Shown here one piece after another: positions 42,396 through 54,927 of a stretch of DNA of 64,000 bases (the stretch's first letter is position 1; every line of letters starts with the position of its first letter). Below the pieces are notes generated by a model. It saw nothing but the letters and a program-made list of their open reading frames with translations. It searched no databases and had not been told where the DNA came from. The position numbers and the translations under genes were made by a program. Source of the DNA: Albula goreensis (Eukaryota > Chordata > Actinopteri > Albuliformes > Albulidae); the NCBI GenBank assembly GCA_022829145.1, contig CM040755.1, positions 10,426,563 through 10,490,562 of the forward strand. The letters run 5' to 3'.

Positions 42396-45300
42396 TTAGT
42401 AGGAGTTAACATTGAATTCATTCTTTAACTTGTGTATTCGGCGACACTGACAGCACACGATGGTAAAGAGGAGAAGGATCACTGCGAGCAGACAGCCGCC
42501 AACAATCAATGCAGTGGAGAGCTCTGAAACAAGAAAAATCAGACAACCACACCATGAATTTTAATGTATTAACTTTACCAAAGCACAACATTCATAATTT
42601 GATGTTTTTATTCAGTAATACCTAAGCTATTCATGAAGATGAACCAACAGCAAAACTCCTTGAAAAAATTACAAATACCAGCAATATCTACCAGTCTACG
42701 AGTCTACGAGTCAAAATGGTAAGGTCAAGCAAAATGCTCACTGTACAATTGAGCAAAATTCTCCCAGTAGAATTTATACCTTCTGAGAGACCGCAATCTC
42801 CCTCCCAGTCCTCAGAGATGACGGGCTTGGTAAGTCGCACAAAGTCCTCCAGGGGGCAGTACTGAGTGCAGCCTGGTAATGCTAGTGGGTAGGGCTCCTT
42901 GGTGCTGTCATTCCGGAAGAACATTGCAACTGAAAAGGATCTAAGGACATAAGAAGAAGGACACAACCAGTTTCCTTAAAATGGGAACTCAAAAATTACT
43001 GTTAAAATGTTGGTCCACAATTTAAGAACATTTTATCTTTTGCTAATGTGGCACATATAACACTGTCAGCCACAACAAAGAAAACATGCAGAACCCAAAC
43101 AATGATCTCTCCTAATGATTTTGCCTCCCCTTTCCCCCTTGTATAGAATGGAATTATCACACAGTATCTTTGCGGGAACTGAAAACTTTCCCAAAAGTTC
43201 CAGTGGAATGTTGACAGAGCTGATAGGGCATTGTGTGGTCTTCCTGACCATGTCCTGTTTTCTGAAACACTGAATGCAGACGCTGCAGATTTATCTTCAC
43301 TTTCACACTTTTACCAAGTGCCATTTCATGACTCAGTTCCCATTGGCTGACAAGCATCAGTCGTCCGAATTATTCCTTATCACCAGCTATCCAAACTGGG
43401 AACCTCCTGCTTTCAAGGCCGGCTTCTTAAATACAACTCATTATAGTGACTCTGGATGCAATTTAAAATTGAATATTGCTACAAAACTTGGGAATTTCAC
43501 AAAGCAGCCTACCCATTGTCGTCTCGGAACAATTCAAATATGTGGCAGGAGGCGTAGGGGGGCTGTTTCCCATTGAACACGTTCAGGGCTACCTGCAGTG
43601 CCACTATGGTAATGTCGTGCTGCAAAAACACATAGTGATACATTAGGGATTTAGCAACTAGTAGAATGCCAGAATCAAAAAAAAAAAAATTGGACTTGGT
43701 TAAACACAAAGATTAACTTTAAGGTTGAATTGTTAACACATTTATGATCTACTATGGGGTTTATGAAATCTAAATCTTGAAAATGATGCAATGCTATTAA
43801 TTAAGCACTCACTGTGGTCCAACATCAAAATATGTATTATCGTTTGTGAATTCAATATATTTTATGTATTAACACTCAACACTTATTTTGGCATCACAGT
43901 TTAGGACACACTATTTTTAGGGCATAAAGAGTTTCAGTTGGCTACATGACATGCTAGCCTCACCGCTGAGTATGCCTGCATCTTTAAAGGCTTGTTGGAG
44001 ACTGTATATTCTGTGATCAGATTCAGGATGTGTTTAAGAAGGACACCTAGGAAAGGACAAAGTAAAACAGTCACACACTGAACAGACAAGAGTAGCTGCC
44101 CCAACCCCTCGGTGGAAGAGAGGTGTTATATTGTCCAGTGTACCTTGGATTTCCTGCCAAACACTGTTTCATCCAAACTTTGTGATAGATGAGGTCTTAA
44201 GAGTCCTTACAGATGTTGATTTTCATGCTCTCTGCATCACAAACACTTTTTGAACTTGGGCAGGACAAAAATATGTAATTTAATAAATCAACGATGACTT
44301 AAACCAGATATTTATAATGGTACAGGAGTCTACATACACCAGCTGTGTTTCTGGTCCATATTTGGGTATGTTTGAGATGAAACTGGAATTGGAATTGGAA
44401 TTTGGATTGGGGAACCTACAAACTGGGCAACACATTGAAATGGGATGCTAACTATGGAACCAGAGTTTCCTTCCACCATCAGCCACTCAGAGTACGCTAA
44501 AGACTACAGTGTCAGCTCACCTCCTTGGAGCCGTGACTTCTCCTCCTGGTGGTGGATTCCAAATAGGTACATGAAGCCAAAGTCATTCAGCTGTTGTAAT
44601 GTTTCCATTACCTTTGGGGTCACCCAATGGGGTTGGGGCAATTTGTGAGCTTTCTGAACAGACAAACAGACAGACATGTTGCTTATAACCAGAGACAGAG
44701 AACCAAAGTTTTACACACACACACAAACACACACACGGAAAATGTAAATAACATCAGGGAGCCAATAATTACAGAATAGCTAAACACAGATAACTGTATA
44801 TTCTTCAGTGGATAGTTCCATCTACCTCGCAGAACAAGGTGTCATAAATACGCCAGACCGATTCAAGGCTGATTCTCTCCAGTCCGGTATCATTCGCCAA
44901 CTCCTGCAGAAACTCCTGAGATGAAACACAGATGCGTCAAAGAATCTCCAAGCAGCAAAGCAGCACAGTTAGGAAGCTGTTACAGGGAGGGTGTAGATCT
45001 CCAAACAGAGGCTTTGTTTGGAGAGCTGTCTTTCATGTTCAAGGGGAAAAGAAAAAATGGATTATTAACACAGTCCAAATTTTGGCTTTCAGGTACCAAC
45101 AAAGGGCGTTTGACCAATGTGTGTTTTCAGTGTCCCTGAAAGTGATTCACATTAGACAAACGGTAGCTGCCATTGATGAAAATGTAATTAGAGTAGGAAG
45201 CTAGGTAGTGTGCATGTGTATTAGCTGCTTACAAATGTGCAAGTTTCTAAACGGCCCAATGCCACTGTTGATATGCATAACATTTGTTGCCTTGGAGATT

Positions 45301-48300
45301 GCCTGGGTTTTTGTGCATGCTTCCATTCATACAAATCTTTCATCTTCTGTTGCATTAAGGTTACAGTTCTACTTTGGTTTATATTTCACAGCCCTTATAT
45401 TCTACATACAATGCTCAGGCCAGTCATATCAGGATATCTGCTCCGGTCCACACCCATCCTGAATATCTGCCAATAATTTTCCTGTTGCAACTGCCTCCTA
45501 CTGCTTTGTATAACTCTAAAGGCACCTTTAGATTCTAGAGTACTTTTGGCATTTAATGCTATTAAGTACCTATTTTTCTCCAAGCAAATACAACACAGAT
45601 TCTCAAGCTATACACCCTGGACTAAAAATATGCAAGGTATCAACAGATGTCTCTTTCCATGCCAGTAACACCACTATGCAAATCAGTACAGAAATTCATA
45701 TTCTATTCATATCATTTTTGCAACCGGATGGATACAAGAGAAACAATCAGGAAACAGATGGATACAATTTAGCCCACAGTCATCTGTACAAGCATGAGGA
45801 GAACAATCACTTTTTTCCACTGGGGGAGTAGTTGGAATCTTGACATGTTTCCTACTTTCTGCTCAGTACAGACTTGTTACACATTTGCCCAGGAAATAAT
45901 CCAAAGTCTTGATGTAGGGTAAAAAAAAGGTTTGTTAATGACTCGCATATTATAAGTCATTGAAGAAAAAGTGGCAACATAGTTTTGCACTGAAAAGTAG
46001 AATGGAAAGTAATGTAGAAATCGGATATCAAACCAGACAAATTTAGGGATAATCTGGAGGGCAATTTTAAAGCATTCAGGCTTGCACACAAACAACCCTT
46101 CTTTTGGTCCACTAATAAAAATGAAAGCAGGCCACCAACAGTCCAACTAGGTCTTATTCCCTGGAGAATAGATGGATACCACCAGTCAGTGAAATATGGC
46201 AGAAAATGAAATGGTGCAATACAGAACAACTCACGCCTGTAAGATGGTAAGGCACCTACTTTGTATTGCATGGACTTGTTCATGAAGACTGGGGTTTTCT
46301 TTGTTTCTTCCAATAGGGTTTGAAAACGGGGGCAGGGGGACAGAGGAAACTTCAGCAGCTGAAATACGGCAAGACAAAAAGTGAGATTTGGCCAATATCC
46401 ATAGCAGGTTTAAAAAAGCCAAAAGGTGAAAGCATTTTACAGATGCAGAGGATGAGGTCATGCTTAAGGGTGCTCTGATAAACCTTGGTAATGGAAAGGG
46501 TCTGGTCACATCCTTCTTGTGTTAACTAACACACCCTCTGGAATCTAAAAGCCAACCACCCCTTCCCAGTTCTGTAATTACCTTTTTTACATTCTGTACA
46601 GCGTGGATGGGAATGGGCTGCCACTGGAGGATGGGGTTGAACCTCTGAAACTCGTTGGGTGGGTACATGGCTGCCAGATTTACCGCAGCACTCATTAGAG
46701 TCCGGTCATAATCTGTGCTGTTGACCACAATCTGAAGGGACAAGGTTATTTTACAGAAAAAAAATGAACTTTGAAAAGTATAAAAAAGGGCAAGCTCAAA
46801 AAGAATTTCAGAGGCATGCTTGGGGCCACTGTAAATCCATCTGACTATTGGTCTCTTTACAGGTATGCGAGGTAGGATTAACTTAGAATTAACTGTTGGT
46901 TGTGAATACCCTTTTAATACTGAGCCAATCAGACAGCATGGAGCTACAACTTGAAAATCATTTGAATGAATGTGTGTGAGAAAGTAATTATGTAGGGGAG
47001 ACACAATGGTATGGCCTGAGAATGCACATATCATGTTTATTGATTCCAGTTTGTGTGTTTTACCATCCATCTGATTCTAAATATCTGACTAAATCTCATA
47101 TGTATTGTGTTTTCAAAAACAGTAGTTCTGATTTTTGTGTAAGGACACATGAACCTCACCTGATGTCGGTCATAGGCCTCACTGAGGGAACCATTGTAAC
47201 GTGTTCTGAGTGCCTGCCCCAGCTCAAAGTGCTGTCTCATACCGTCCTGGACAAATAACAAGAAAACAGTATTAGTATAAAAATAAGGACCCCTATCCCC
47301 CCAGCAACAATGACATTATACTGTTCCTATTTGAGGGAATTCATTATAAGCAGATAAGATATTGCCACATGCATTGTAAAAGGTAGAGTTTAAACAAGGT
47401 TGTGATATAGATAGGAGCTTGCTGTGTACATATACTCATTTCTCATCATAGTATGGCATATTTTGTATGCATTTAAATCGATGGTACATCCAATAGATTT
47501 CTCCACACTATCCCCTACTGGATAAGATAAGGTTGTGCCAAAGTGCAGTACCTGTGTAAGCTGTCCAAAACCCTGAGGCCATGCACCCTCTTGGTGGGTA
47601 TCAGTTGGGTATGACCTGATAGCAGACCGATCACCATGACGATAAACCTACAAAGTCCAAAGTATAATGATCATATAGTTTTTGACAGGATAGGTATCTC
47701 ATTTCTGTAATATACTGCATGCAACAACGTATGTCATAGCACATGTGAAATCATTTTAGGAGGAATCAGAAAATTACTTTTAAGGCCAAAATACCCTTTT
47801 GGATAAACACCTTTTCAAACTGTGGAGTGTGGCATACAGCCAAATAAAATTTGGATGAATCAAGTGGGAGTTTCAAGAAAAATGAATGGACTACTTGCAT
47901 AACCTGTCTCCTGGAGGAGGAGTGGACTTGCAGAAGGTTTGAAAAAAAGGCTTCCCTCCTTCTGAGAACTCCGATTGAGTAACATGGTTCCCTTTTATGT
48001 CAGTGTTCGTTATGATAACCAAGGATGATTGGCAATCTTGGGGCCCCCAAGAGGCCTCCAGTGCCATTATGAAGAACCACACGCAGTGGTGCATTCATTT
48101 AATAGCCCAAATAATAAAAACCAGCCAAGACCTTAGTCAAAACGAGCCCAGACCTGCATGACCAACCGGGGGACACACACCACTCTGAAGGGCAAAGGCA
48201 ACCTTACAAGGGGAGTTTCACTGCAGAGTTACGAATCCCCAGGGGGCGACAGGTGGCCTGAAGCCATGAGAATTACTAGCAAGGTTAATAATCGAGTGCC

Positions 48301-49730
48301 AGACACAGAAAGGTGGTTGAATAAGATAATAAAACAAAAAACGGCCTATGTTTGGATAAAAAAGTATAGATTCCCCTGTTCATGTGCTCTGTGGTTGGAT
48401 GGACATGGAATATTGGGACGGGCCAATTCTGATGTAGGAAAGAAGGGTAAAGAGTAAAGTAAGCAATGAAATACTCATACAAGTGTTAGGCAGAGAGTGT
48501 CAGGAGAAATAGCGGCATTGAAAGAAATTAGGAGCTGGAAATGATTTACTTAATGTGCCTATCTAAACAGTATATAGTGCTGTTTGCTATATAGTAAATC
48601 TGAATAATATAAAAATTGAAGGCAAAGAAGAATATAACATGAGAAGGAGAATAGTTAAAGGTAAATATACTTTTGGGACATTAATATTAAACATGAAATA
48701 AGAATAAGAATATAATAAAGCAATTTCAGTTCGCAGCGATGGGTATTCTCTCGCTCTGGGGTTTTCGACTCCTCTTGCTCCAACAAGTCCAGTTTACTGT
48801 GTTGAGTCTCACTGAGTTTGTTCATGTATTTTTGATGACATGACTCCGATAAAGCGTTTGGCTGAAGTGCTGAAAGGGTGCGCCATAAAGCGATTTTGAA
48901 AGACTGTTGCCTAGCTAATCCAGTCATGCGATTTCGGAGCTCGATTGATGGGGATTATCCGCGCGTACTTGTTGTAATATCTTATTTTGGAAATAACTTC
49001 TTCAGACATAAGATACATATGCAACAGAAACATTCTACAGTTCCTAACGAGTACAAAATAACGGAACAAGAAGAAAGTCGGTAAGAGAAAGTATAAAATT
49101 GATCCACACGTAACGTATTCCTGCTTTCCATATGGTATGGAAAATGATAAAATTTATTTTAATGCATTTTACACACCTGTCGGAGATACGTTTGACATGT
49201 AAATTTAATGTAACAGGAACTCATTGTAAGGTTTCAGTTTCTTATTTGTCAGTTTTACTTTTTTCTGACGTTATGTCGTTAAATCGTAGTTATGGGTATA
49301 TTCCATTGTGGAGAATGAATAAGAATGTAAAAAGTTATCGGCCATTTAAGTTGTAAAAGTGAGCTCCCCTTCGAGTAATATTACGCTATTATGGCAAGCG
49401 GTTTAATGACAAAATACTCATATACCCAACATTATAGTTTAAAATTAATTTAGCCCAACTAGCATATGCTTAAAATCAGATTAAAAAAGCCTTTTCACCT
49501 TGCTGACTGGCAGATAAAATGTTTGTAGTTGAAACTAGTATAGCGCCTTACTATTAATCAGTCATTCAGCTACCTCTGCATACTGCATATACTAACTAGA
49601 TACTTGGCTGAATAGGTGTACCGGTATGACTTACCACGGTGACAAATTTCAGTCTCCTTTCCCCCACAGCTGGAGCAAGACTTGTGTATATAGTCGAAAT
49701 TACAAGAAAAAGTAGTCCAGAGCAGCCCAT
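42396..49730 (-). CDS. Acid phosphatase ACP2-like, tandem copy B, diverged
   Basis: Second member of a tandem pair with acp2. Eleven minus-strand exons, with boundaries at the same positions as copy A, join in frame to 409 residues: 49730-49635, 47647-47552, 47246-47160, 46731-46582, 46358-46260, 44915-44826, 44653-44521, 44046-43964, 43619-43513, 42940-42780, 42523-42396. A signal peptide covers about 1-22. The catalytic loop reads RHGDRSA (35-41), where the family has Pro last. The RSTD block reads NSTDYDRT (97-104), replacing a conserved Arg and creating a sequon. His36, the DRT Arg103 and His279-Asp280 are kept, so activity is possible but may be altered. Exon 11 encodes a transmembrane helix, but the tail ends FNVNSY without the GYRHV signal. 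Exons 3, 9 and 10 are nearly identical to copy A; others are strongly diverged. All splice sites are intact, so this looks like a working gene. Confidence 0.92.
47648..49634. other. acp2 copy B intron 1
   Basis: About 2 kb. A plus-strand open frame at 48158-48457 (100 residues) has no recognisable domain; the surrounding DNA has a transposon-like feel but shows no reverse transcriptase motif, terminal repeat or target duplication that can be supported. Confidence 0.5.
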
Positions 49731-50685
49731 CTCTACACAGACAAAACTTTATCTCGAAAGGCGTAGTTAAGTCTGTTTTTCGCTCTCAGAGAGACCACAG
49801 ATGAATTCCAGCACTGTCACGATATTGTGTCGCAAATAATCTCACCCTTCGCACGCTGAGATGGTAGTTTTTTTAGAAGAATGTGTTTTTTCAGTTCATC
49901 CCCTCCCCCCAACCAAATGGTGCATACATTTAGCCAATAGCATCGTAGTGTTGCCTTGGGTTTTGAAGACCAAAAATATTCATTTGGATGAGAACAAAGA
50001 TTGTGGTCAGAATATGGCTGTCACAGAACCCGGGGATGGGAGGGGTAAAAAGTTGGAGGCAGTTTGAGTCAGCATGGAAGTCTCAATCCTGATCCTCCAA
50101 ATCGTTCTTAAAATGATATAGCTGGGTATACCCCATCTCATCCTCCCTTTAACATTTAAAAATGTTAAAACACCTACTCCTAAGACCACATAAGCACATC
50201 ACACTAGTACATTTGTGAGGATAGCACCCACTTGTGCTTTCACTCCTGATTCTGAGCTTTGTTGCCTCCCCATCCCCCTGGCATATCCTGTACAAACATC
50301 CTGGATTGTGTAGAGATGAGATACCTAACCAACAGCTGGCCTGGGACTGGTGAGGAATATGCTCCTGGAGTTCTGTCAAGTCCTTGAATAGACGTCACAG
50401 TCTTCTTTTTTTTTTTGCAAAAGGATGTGTACCACTAGGGACAGTTAAACAACCAGAGTTACCCTGTCCCCACATATGAGTGCCAGCCATTTTTGTTTTT
50501 AACTGGATGGAATTAACTGTTTGCAGACCTTGCTGGACTTCACCTGATAGTCCTCCTTCACAGTCTTCAAACACAAATAGGTCATCAGAATAGTGTGCAA
50601 AACACAATCAATATAATTAACACACTGAAAACAAAACAAACCTAATCTTTTAAAAAATGTTTTGTTTGTGAAGTAAAGCACACTG

Positions 50686-50775
50686 TCACATACCCTCACC
50701 CCTCTTTCAGGTCAGAGCTCTGGTGCCAACTGTCTGACCAGAGCTGTGAGCTGAAAGAGGAGTGAGGGTATGTGA
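50686..50775. repeat. 90-bp inverted repeat (hairpin)
   Basis: Left arm 50686-50724 and right arm 50737-50775 are 39-nt reverse complements with 3 mismatches, separated by a 12-nt loop (GCCAACTGTCTG). The outer 25 bp have one mismatch. On a minus-strand transcript that mismatch would be a G-U pair. It could be a small palindromic transposon relic or a pri-miRNA-like hairpin. No flanking target duplication was found. Confidence 0.85.
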
Positions 50776-52104
50776 AAGTACCTTATTTATAAGGGCATAT
50801 GCCAATCTTTCATATTATCCTGGCTCTCCCCCTTTCTTTTGAAAAAAAAAAAAAAAATGTGTCAAATGACAAGTACAGCAATATAACGTGACTCATGTGA
50901 CTCCAGTCTCTGGTATGATATTTCTATGTTCTGTGACTTTCAGACACATGTTTAAAAAAATGGGGAGGAGGGGGGGTTGCTTTGCTTAAACTGCAATATT
51001 AGTCATTACTGAGATCTGCATGTGAAATAACATGTCAGAACATGACCAAGGTGTTATACTCACAAAACTCAAGACTGGAGATGTCTTCCTGTTGAGGAAC
51101 ATTCATTGTTCTACGATGGGACTGCAGTTAAATTCATTGATTCACATAATGAAAGACAAGATAATCTCTTTATGGCATATCAAACCATCCACATTTTTCA
51201 CATTACTATTTTATCATTATTTTATTGTATTTTAGGATTAATTTAAAATGTGTTTATTCTTCCTTTTCCAGGTAAACCACAACTTAGTTGACAAAAAGAA
51301 GTTCACATGAAGGAAGCACAGTACAAGAATAACAGCTGGGTGTGTCACAAACCACAGACTTCAGTTTCAAAAGCACAGACTTCCTGCACAGCCTTAGCAC
51401 CATGAACCTGAACATGAGTAACCTGCATTTAAAGTCAAAACAATACTTAGCATCAAACACCATCTGTGGATTTTAACAGATGAATGAGACTGTATGATAG
51501 TCCCATTTCCGGGGTGGGGTGGGGGGATGAGGTCCTCCAGCACTCATGAATGACTGAGCCTCCTCTCCACGTTTCTTCATGCCTGTCGCAATCACTCAAT
51601 AGAATCCAATAAAATATCTTAACAATCTGTCATAGTTAACAATTTTAACTATGAATGTGTTTATTAGTTGAAACAACACAATGTTCAACTGCAGTCTAAT
51701 ACTGCACATTTTATGGGCTAGTGTGTATCAGTATGAGATTTGTAAACTCTGTTTGAGTTGGATAAACTATGTTGAAGTGGATGTGCATTGAACATTTAAT
51801 CATGATGTACATTTGAAGAAGGAAGACAATTACACAGATGTCCTTTCACCAGCTGTTGAAAAATAGGAACTTGTTGCAGTTTTACTTCTCATGGTCTGCA
51901 TCTCATACTGCCCAGAAGCTTGGTGTGCCACTTGATAGCAAATTGTATCTCCTTCTCGATAGTATGACGTCATTGGCGCAGAGCATTGATGACTGACTCT
52001 ACTAAATCTGATAAATGTATCCATTTCCCACCAGTTTATTTGACACAAACTACCACAAGTGTAAACAAGCGATGCTCCCAACTATCATAACTCTATCATG
52101 AATC

Positions 52105-52250
52105 TTCCCTGCAAGTCTAGGACTCTTAAGTCAATTCAAAATGCAGCTGGTAGACATGTTTACAGTCTACCAAAATATTAGTGTCTCAATAGTGCTCATT
52201 TCCTTCCATTGCCTATAAGTCACTGTACACATTAAAAGCAAAACTGTGGT
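52105..52250 (+). mobile_element. Decayed non-LTR retrotransposon (LINE) fragment
   Basis: One plus-strand frame reads LKSIQNAAGRHVYSLPKY, a stop, then CLNSAHFLPLPI. This resembles the C-terminal region of LINE reverse transcriptases, with the pattern (I/V)QNAAAR, a variable stretch and LHWLPI. In-frame stops show it is a dead fragment. The clade (L2, Rex or other) is not determined. Confidence 0.5.
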
Positions 52251-52361
52251 GCTGGCCAGGTCAGCATTGTCAGGGAAGGCTTAACCCTACAGCTCTCCTG
52301 AACGTAAACATTTCCACCTCTTTTGATAGGCGGCTCCCAGTCACTGTTCTTTTTAAATGAT

Positions 52362-52374
52362 TGCCCCCTAGTGG
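52362..52374 (-). promoter_or_regulatory. CTCF-like motif
   Basis: Plus strand TGCCCCCTAGTGG, that is CCACTAGGGGGCA on the minus strand, which matches the CTCF core consensus. Occupancy is not shown by sequence. Confidence 0.45.
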
Positions 52375-53035
52375 TTGAACAAGGTACCTACAACTGACGG
52401 AATATCTGGAGTCGAGACTGAACACCCATCGCCAATATGCTTCTTAATGATTTTTTGTTTTCCTGTTGAATTCAATTTCCAGAACTAGTACTACACTGAC
52501 AGCTTGTGATACAATTAAGGCAAATTCATGAATGAGGATAAATGAAGATATTAAGCTATACAGCTAAAACTGTATGGGCTGAATACTCTTAAGTAGTGTC
52601 ATTAAATATAGAGATTAAAGAGGAATATTTAGTCCTTTAAATGCCCTACTATCTCATTTCATTTATCTTGGTACAACCATTGCCTTTCAATTTCATTTAA
52701 ATACATGAAAATGAAAAAGATCAAAATACATAAAATCACAAATGAATACAGATAAACATCAAAATATGTGAAACGCTTCATGACCCTGAATAGAGTAATG
52801 AAGTATTTACAAATATATGGTAGAAAATACATAACATTGATGTATTGTATTTTAACTGTTTGTTTACCTGTTTGTGCATACATGCAAGCACACACACACA
52901 CAGATGTGAATATACACAGTCAATATCATTTTGTTCATGATAAGATATTCAACAGTACTTGATATGATCCTCAAGCTATATATCTACATTCACAGATATA
53001 CATACAATTGTGAAACATGTATGCATATATTTATA

Positions 53036-53095
53036 TACATTCCTGATACATACATATGTATGTACGTACATGCATAGATACATACATACACAAAA
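53036..53095. repeat. Imperfect (ACAT)n repeat
   Basis: Interrupted ACAT/TGTA-type tetranucleotide repeat with self-complementary stretches such as ATACATATGTAT. Confidence 0.7.
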
Positions 53096-53945
53096 ATCAT
53101 GTCTACATACATTTACAGTCAGTGCCTCCATCTATGATTTTTAAATCATGAAGCCTACCCACTATTTTGTTGATGGTATACCTGAACAAAACTGCTTTTA
53201 AATAAAAGGAAATGCACTCATGTGTGAGCTGTAGGATCGTAAGGAGAATATAAAAATTAAATCAGCATTTACATTCAGGTTTGTGCCTTTGGTAAGTGTA
53301 ACATAAACATCACTTATCAAACTCATAACTATGACCCTGATTTTCATAGCTTCTCATTTATAGCTGAACTCTGCCCAAATTCAGGAGATTTACTTGTCCA
53401 ATAGTTATATACTACTTCTGATAAATGCCTGCAATTGAGTGGGTGCTTTTAAACGATAAACTAAGTAAACCAACAAATCAAAATTAGCTGACACCTATCA
53501 TCTTTCAAAAAGCCAAGGCCAGAAATGTTAAAGTTGCCCATATACTTTTTGAGAGATTGTGCATTCTAAAATGAGATTCATCTGCCTTAGGTATTGTTAC
53601 CTTCATTTCTTCTTATTCTTCTGCAGTTTTCACAACCATCTGCAAAGTATGCCTACAGCAGTTAGTCACTCACTTTCTACTCTATAGGAATGGACAGCCA
53701 GCACCTGCTTTGCTCAAATCTGCAATCATTTCTTAACGTGGACGACAGCTGTCCTATCCCCTTACTATCACTTTAAACTTTTTTTCCATCAATTAGTGAC
53801 CATCATCTTCAATTCCCTTACATTTTCACATGTGAACATTTAAACTGAGTTCAACACTGATATTGATTAAGAAGTGAATTAGTGAAGATGAAGTGTGTTG
53901 AATTCAACTCTAATTCAAAATTACTGTGAGTGTATCTGAGTATGT

Positions 53946-53958
53946 CCTCTAGGGGGCG
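53946..53958 (+). promoter_or_regulatory. CTCF-like motif
   Basis: CCTCTAGGGGGCG on the plus strand, one position off the usual CTCF core. Opposite orientation to the site at 52362. Confidence 0.38.
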
Positions 53959-54462
53959 ATTGTAAGACACTTTCCAGAGAGAGCTCTCATTGTGCTCCTC
54001 TCATAATGAAAGAATTTTTTTCTGTACTACCTGACAGTAGTTTCTCTGATCCTCAATAAAGATATGGGATTGGGTGAACATTGGTGAACAGCAGGTGCAA
54101 GATTTTAGTGTTCATCCATCATTGAAGACATGCTGCATGTTGAAATAAGGTGTGTAAAACAATGACATAAACATGGCCTCATTCATAAAAATAAGGTTTC
54201 ACTTATTATATGTCAAGTATTGAAACAAAAAACATTGGGAACATTTTCATCTAAATGTCCATTATAAAAATATCAATATCTGGATTTTTTGAGTTAGATA
54301 TGTTCATAAGAACAAATGGGTTTGTAGTTGTGTTTAGAAGGTATTAGTGATTTTATTTAATCCAGAAATTATAGTTATGTATACAACTACTGATTTTACA
54401 CTAAATGAGCAAATAACTAGCACATTCCCTCTAATTCTGAGGAGCTGAAGCTTCAGGCCTGT

Positions 54463-54502
54463 TTAATAATAATAATACTAATATTAGTAATAATACTACT
54501 TC

Positions 54503-54541
<39 letters not shown>
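54463..54541. repeat. (TAA)n microsatellite
   Basis: Pure TAA array of about 13 units at 54503-54541, preceded by about 40 bp of interrupted repeat. Confidence 0.9.
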
Positions 54542-54542
<1 letters not shown>

Positions 54543-54839
54543 GGTTTTCAAACGTAACTCTTTGAGTGGGAAATAAAGTCATCAAAAGATATGTAAGCAA
54601 GAGCTAACCAAATAAACACAGCTGAACTAACCTAATCTATGTTCTCGGTGTTCGATTAGCCAACAGTAATCTGAGCGCTGCTTGTGCTGCCTGTCTATTT
54701 GAATGTATCCTGTGCTGTCCAAAATCAGTAACCCTAATGGTTAGGAAAAAGAAAATTCAAAATCGGAACTGAATACGATATCAATAAAACCATTAGGAAG
54801 ACAATTAAGCCTTTTTGGCCTGTAGCATCAGAAGCCACA

Positions 54840-54927
54840 TTTGAATTGCGTTTATTGAGAGGCTACGTAGCTAACGACAGTTAGCCAGCTACGTCTACGA
54901 GAAATTCCAACAAAAATACAGAAAAAG
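54840..54927 (+). other. Candidate first, untranslated exon of ambra1
   Basis: The segment ends CAGAAAAAG/GTAGGC, a usable donor, and lies at the start of a GCTAGC/TTAGC-rich stretch of the kind seen near the other promoters of the window. No start codon leads into a known protein. The upstream limit is a guess; it is linked to ambra1 by strand and order only. Confidence 0.35.

Larger units (their letters stand above)
49731..54839. other. Intergenic DNA between acp2 copy B and ambra1
   Basis: About 5.1 kb between two divergent promoters. It holds a near-perfect hairpin, a LINE relic, two CTCF-like sites, an ACAT-type repeat and an AAT microsatellite (listed separately). No protein-coding exon was recognised. 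Confidence 0.55.

Noticed and set aside
46522..47070. 182-residue minus-strand frame
   Set aside because: Contains acp2 copy B exon 4 (46731-46582) but extends through both flanking introns; only the exon is real.
48158..48457. 100-residue plus-strand frame and a nearby AATAAAGCA, considered as an LTR element relic
   Set aside because: No paired terminal repeats, primer site, protease or polymerase motif; evidence too thin to call a retroelement.
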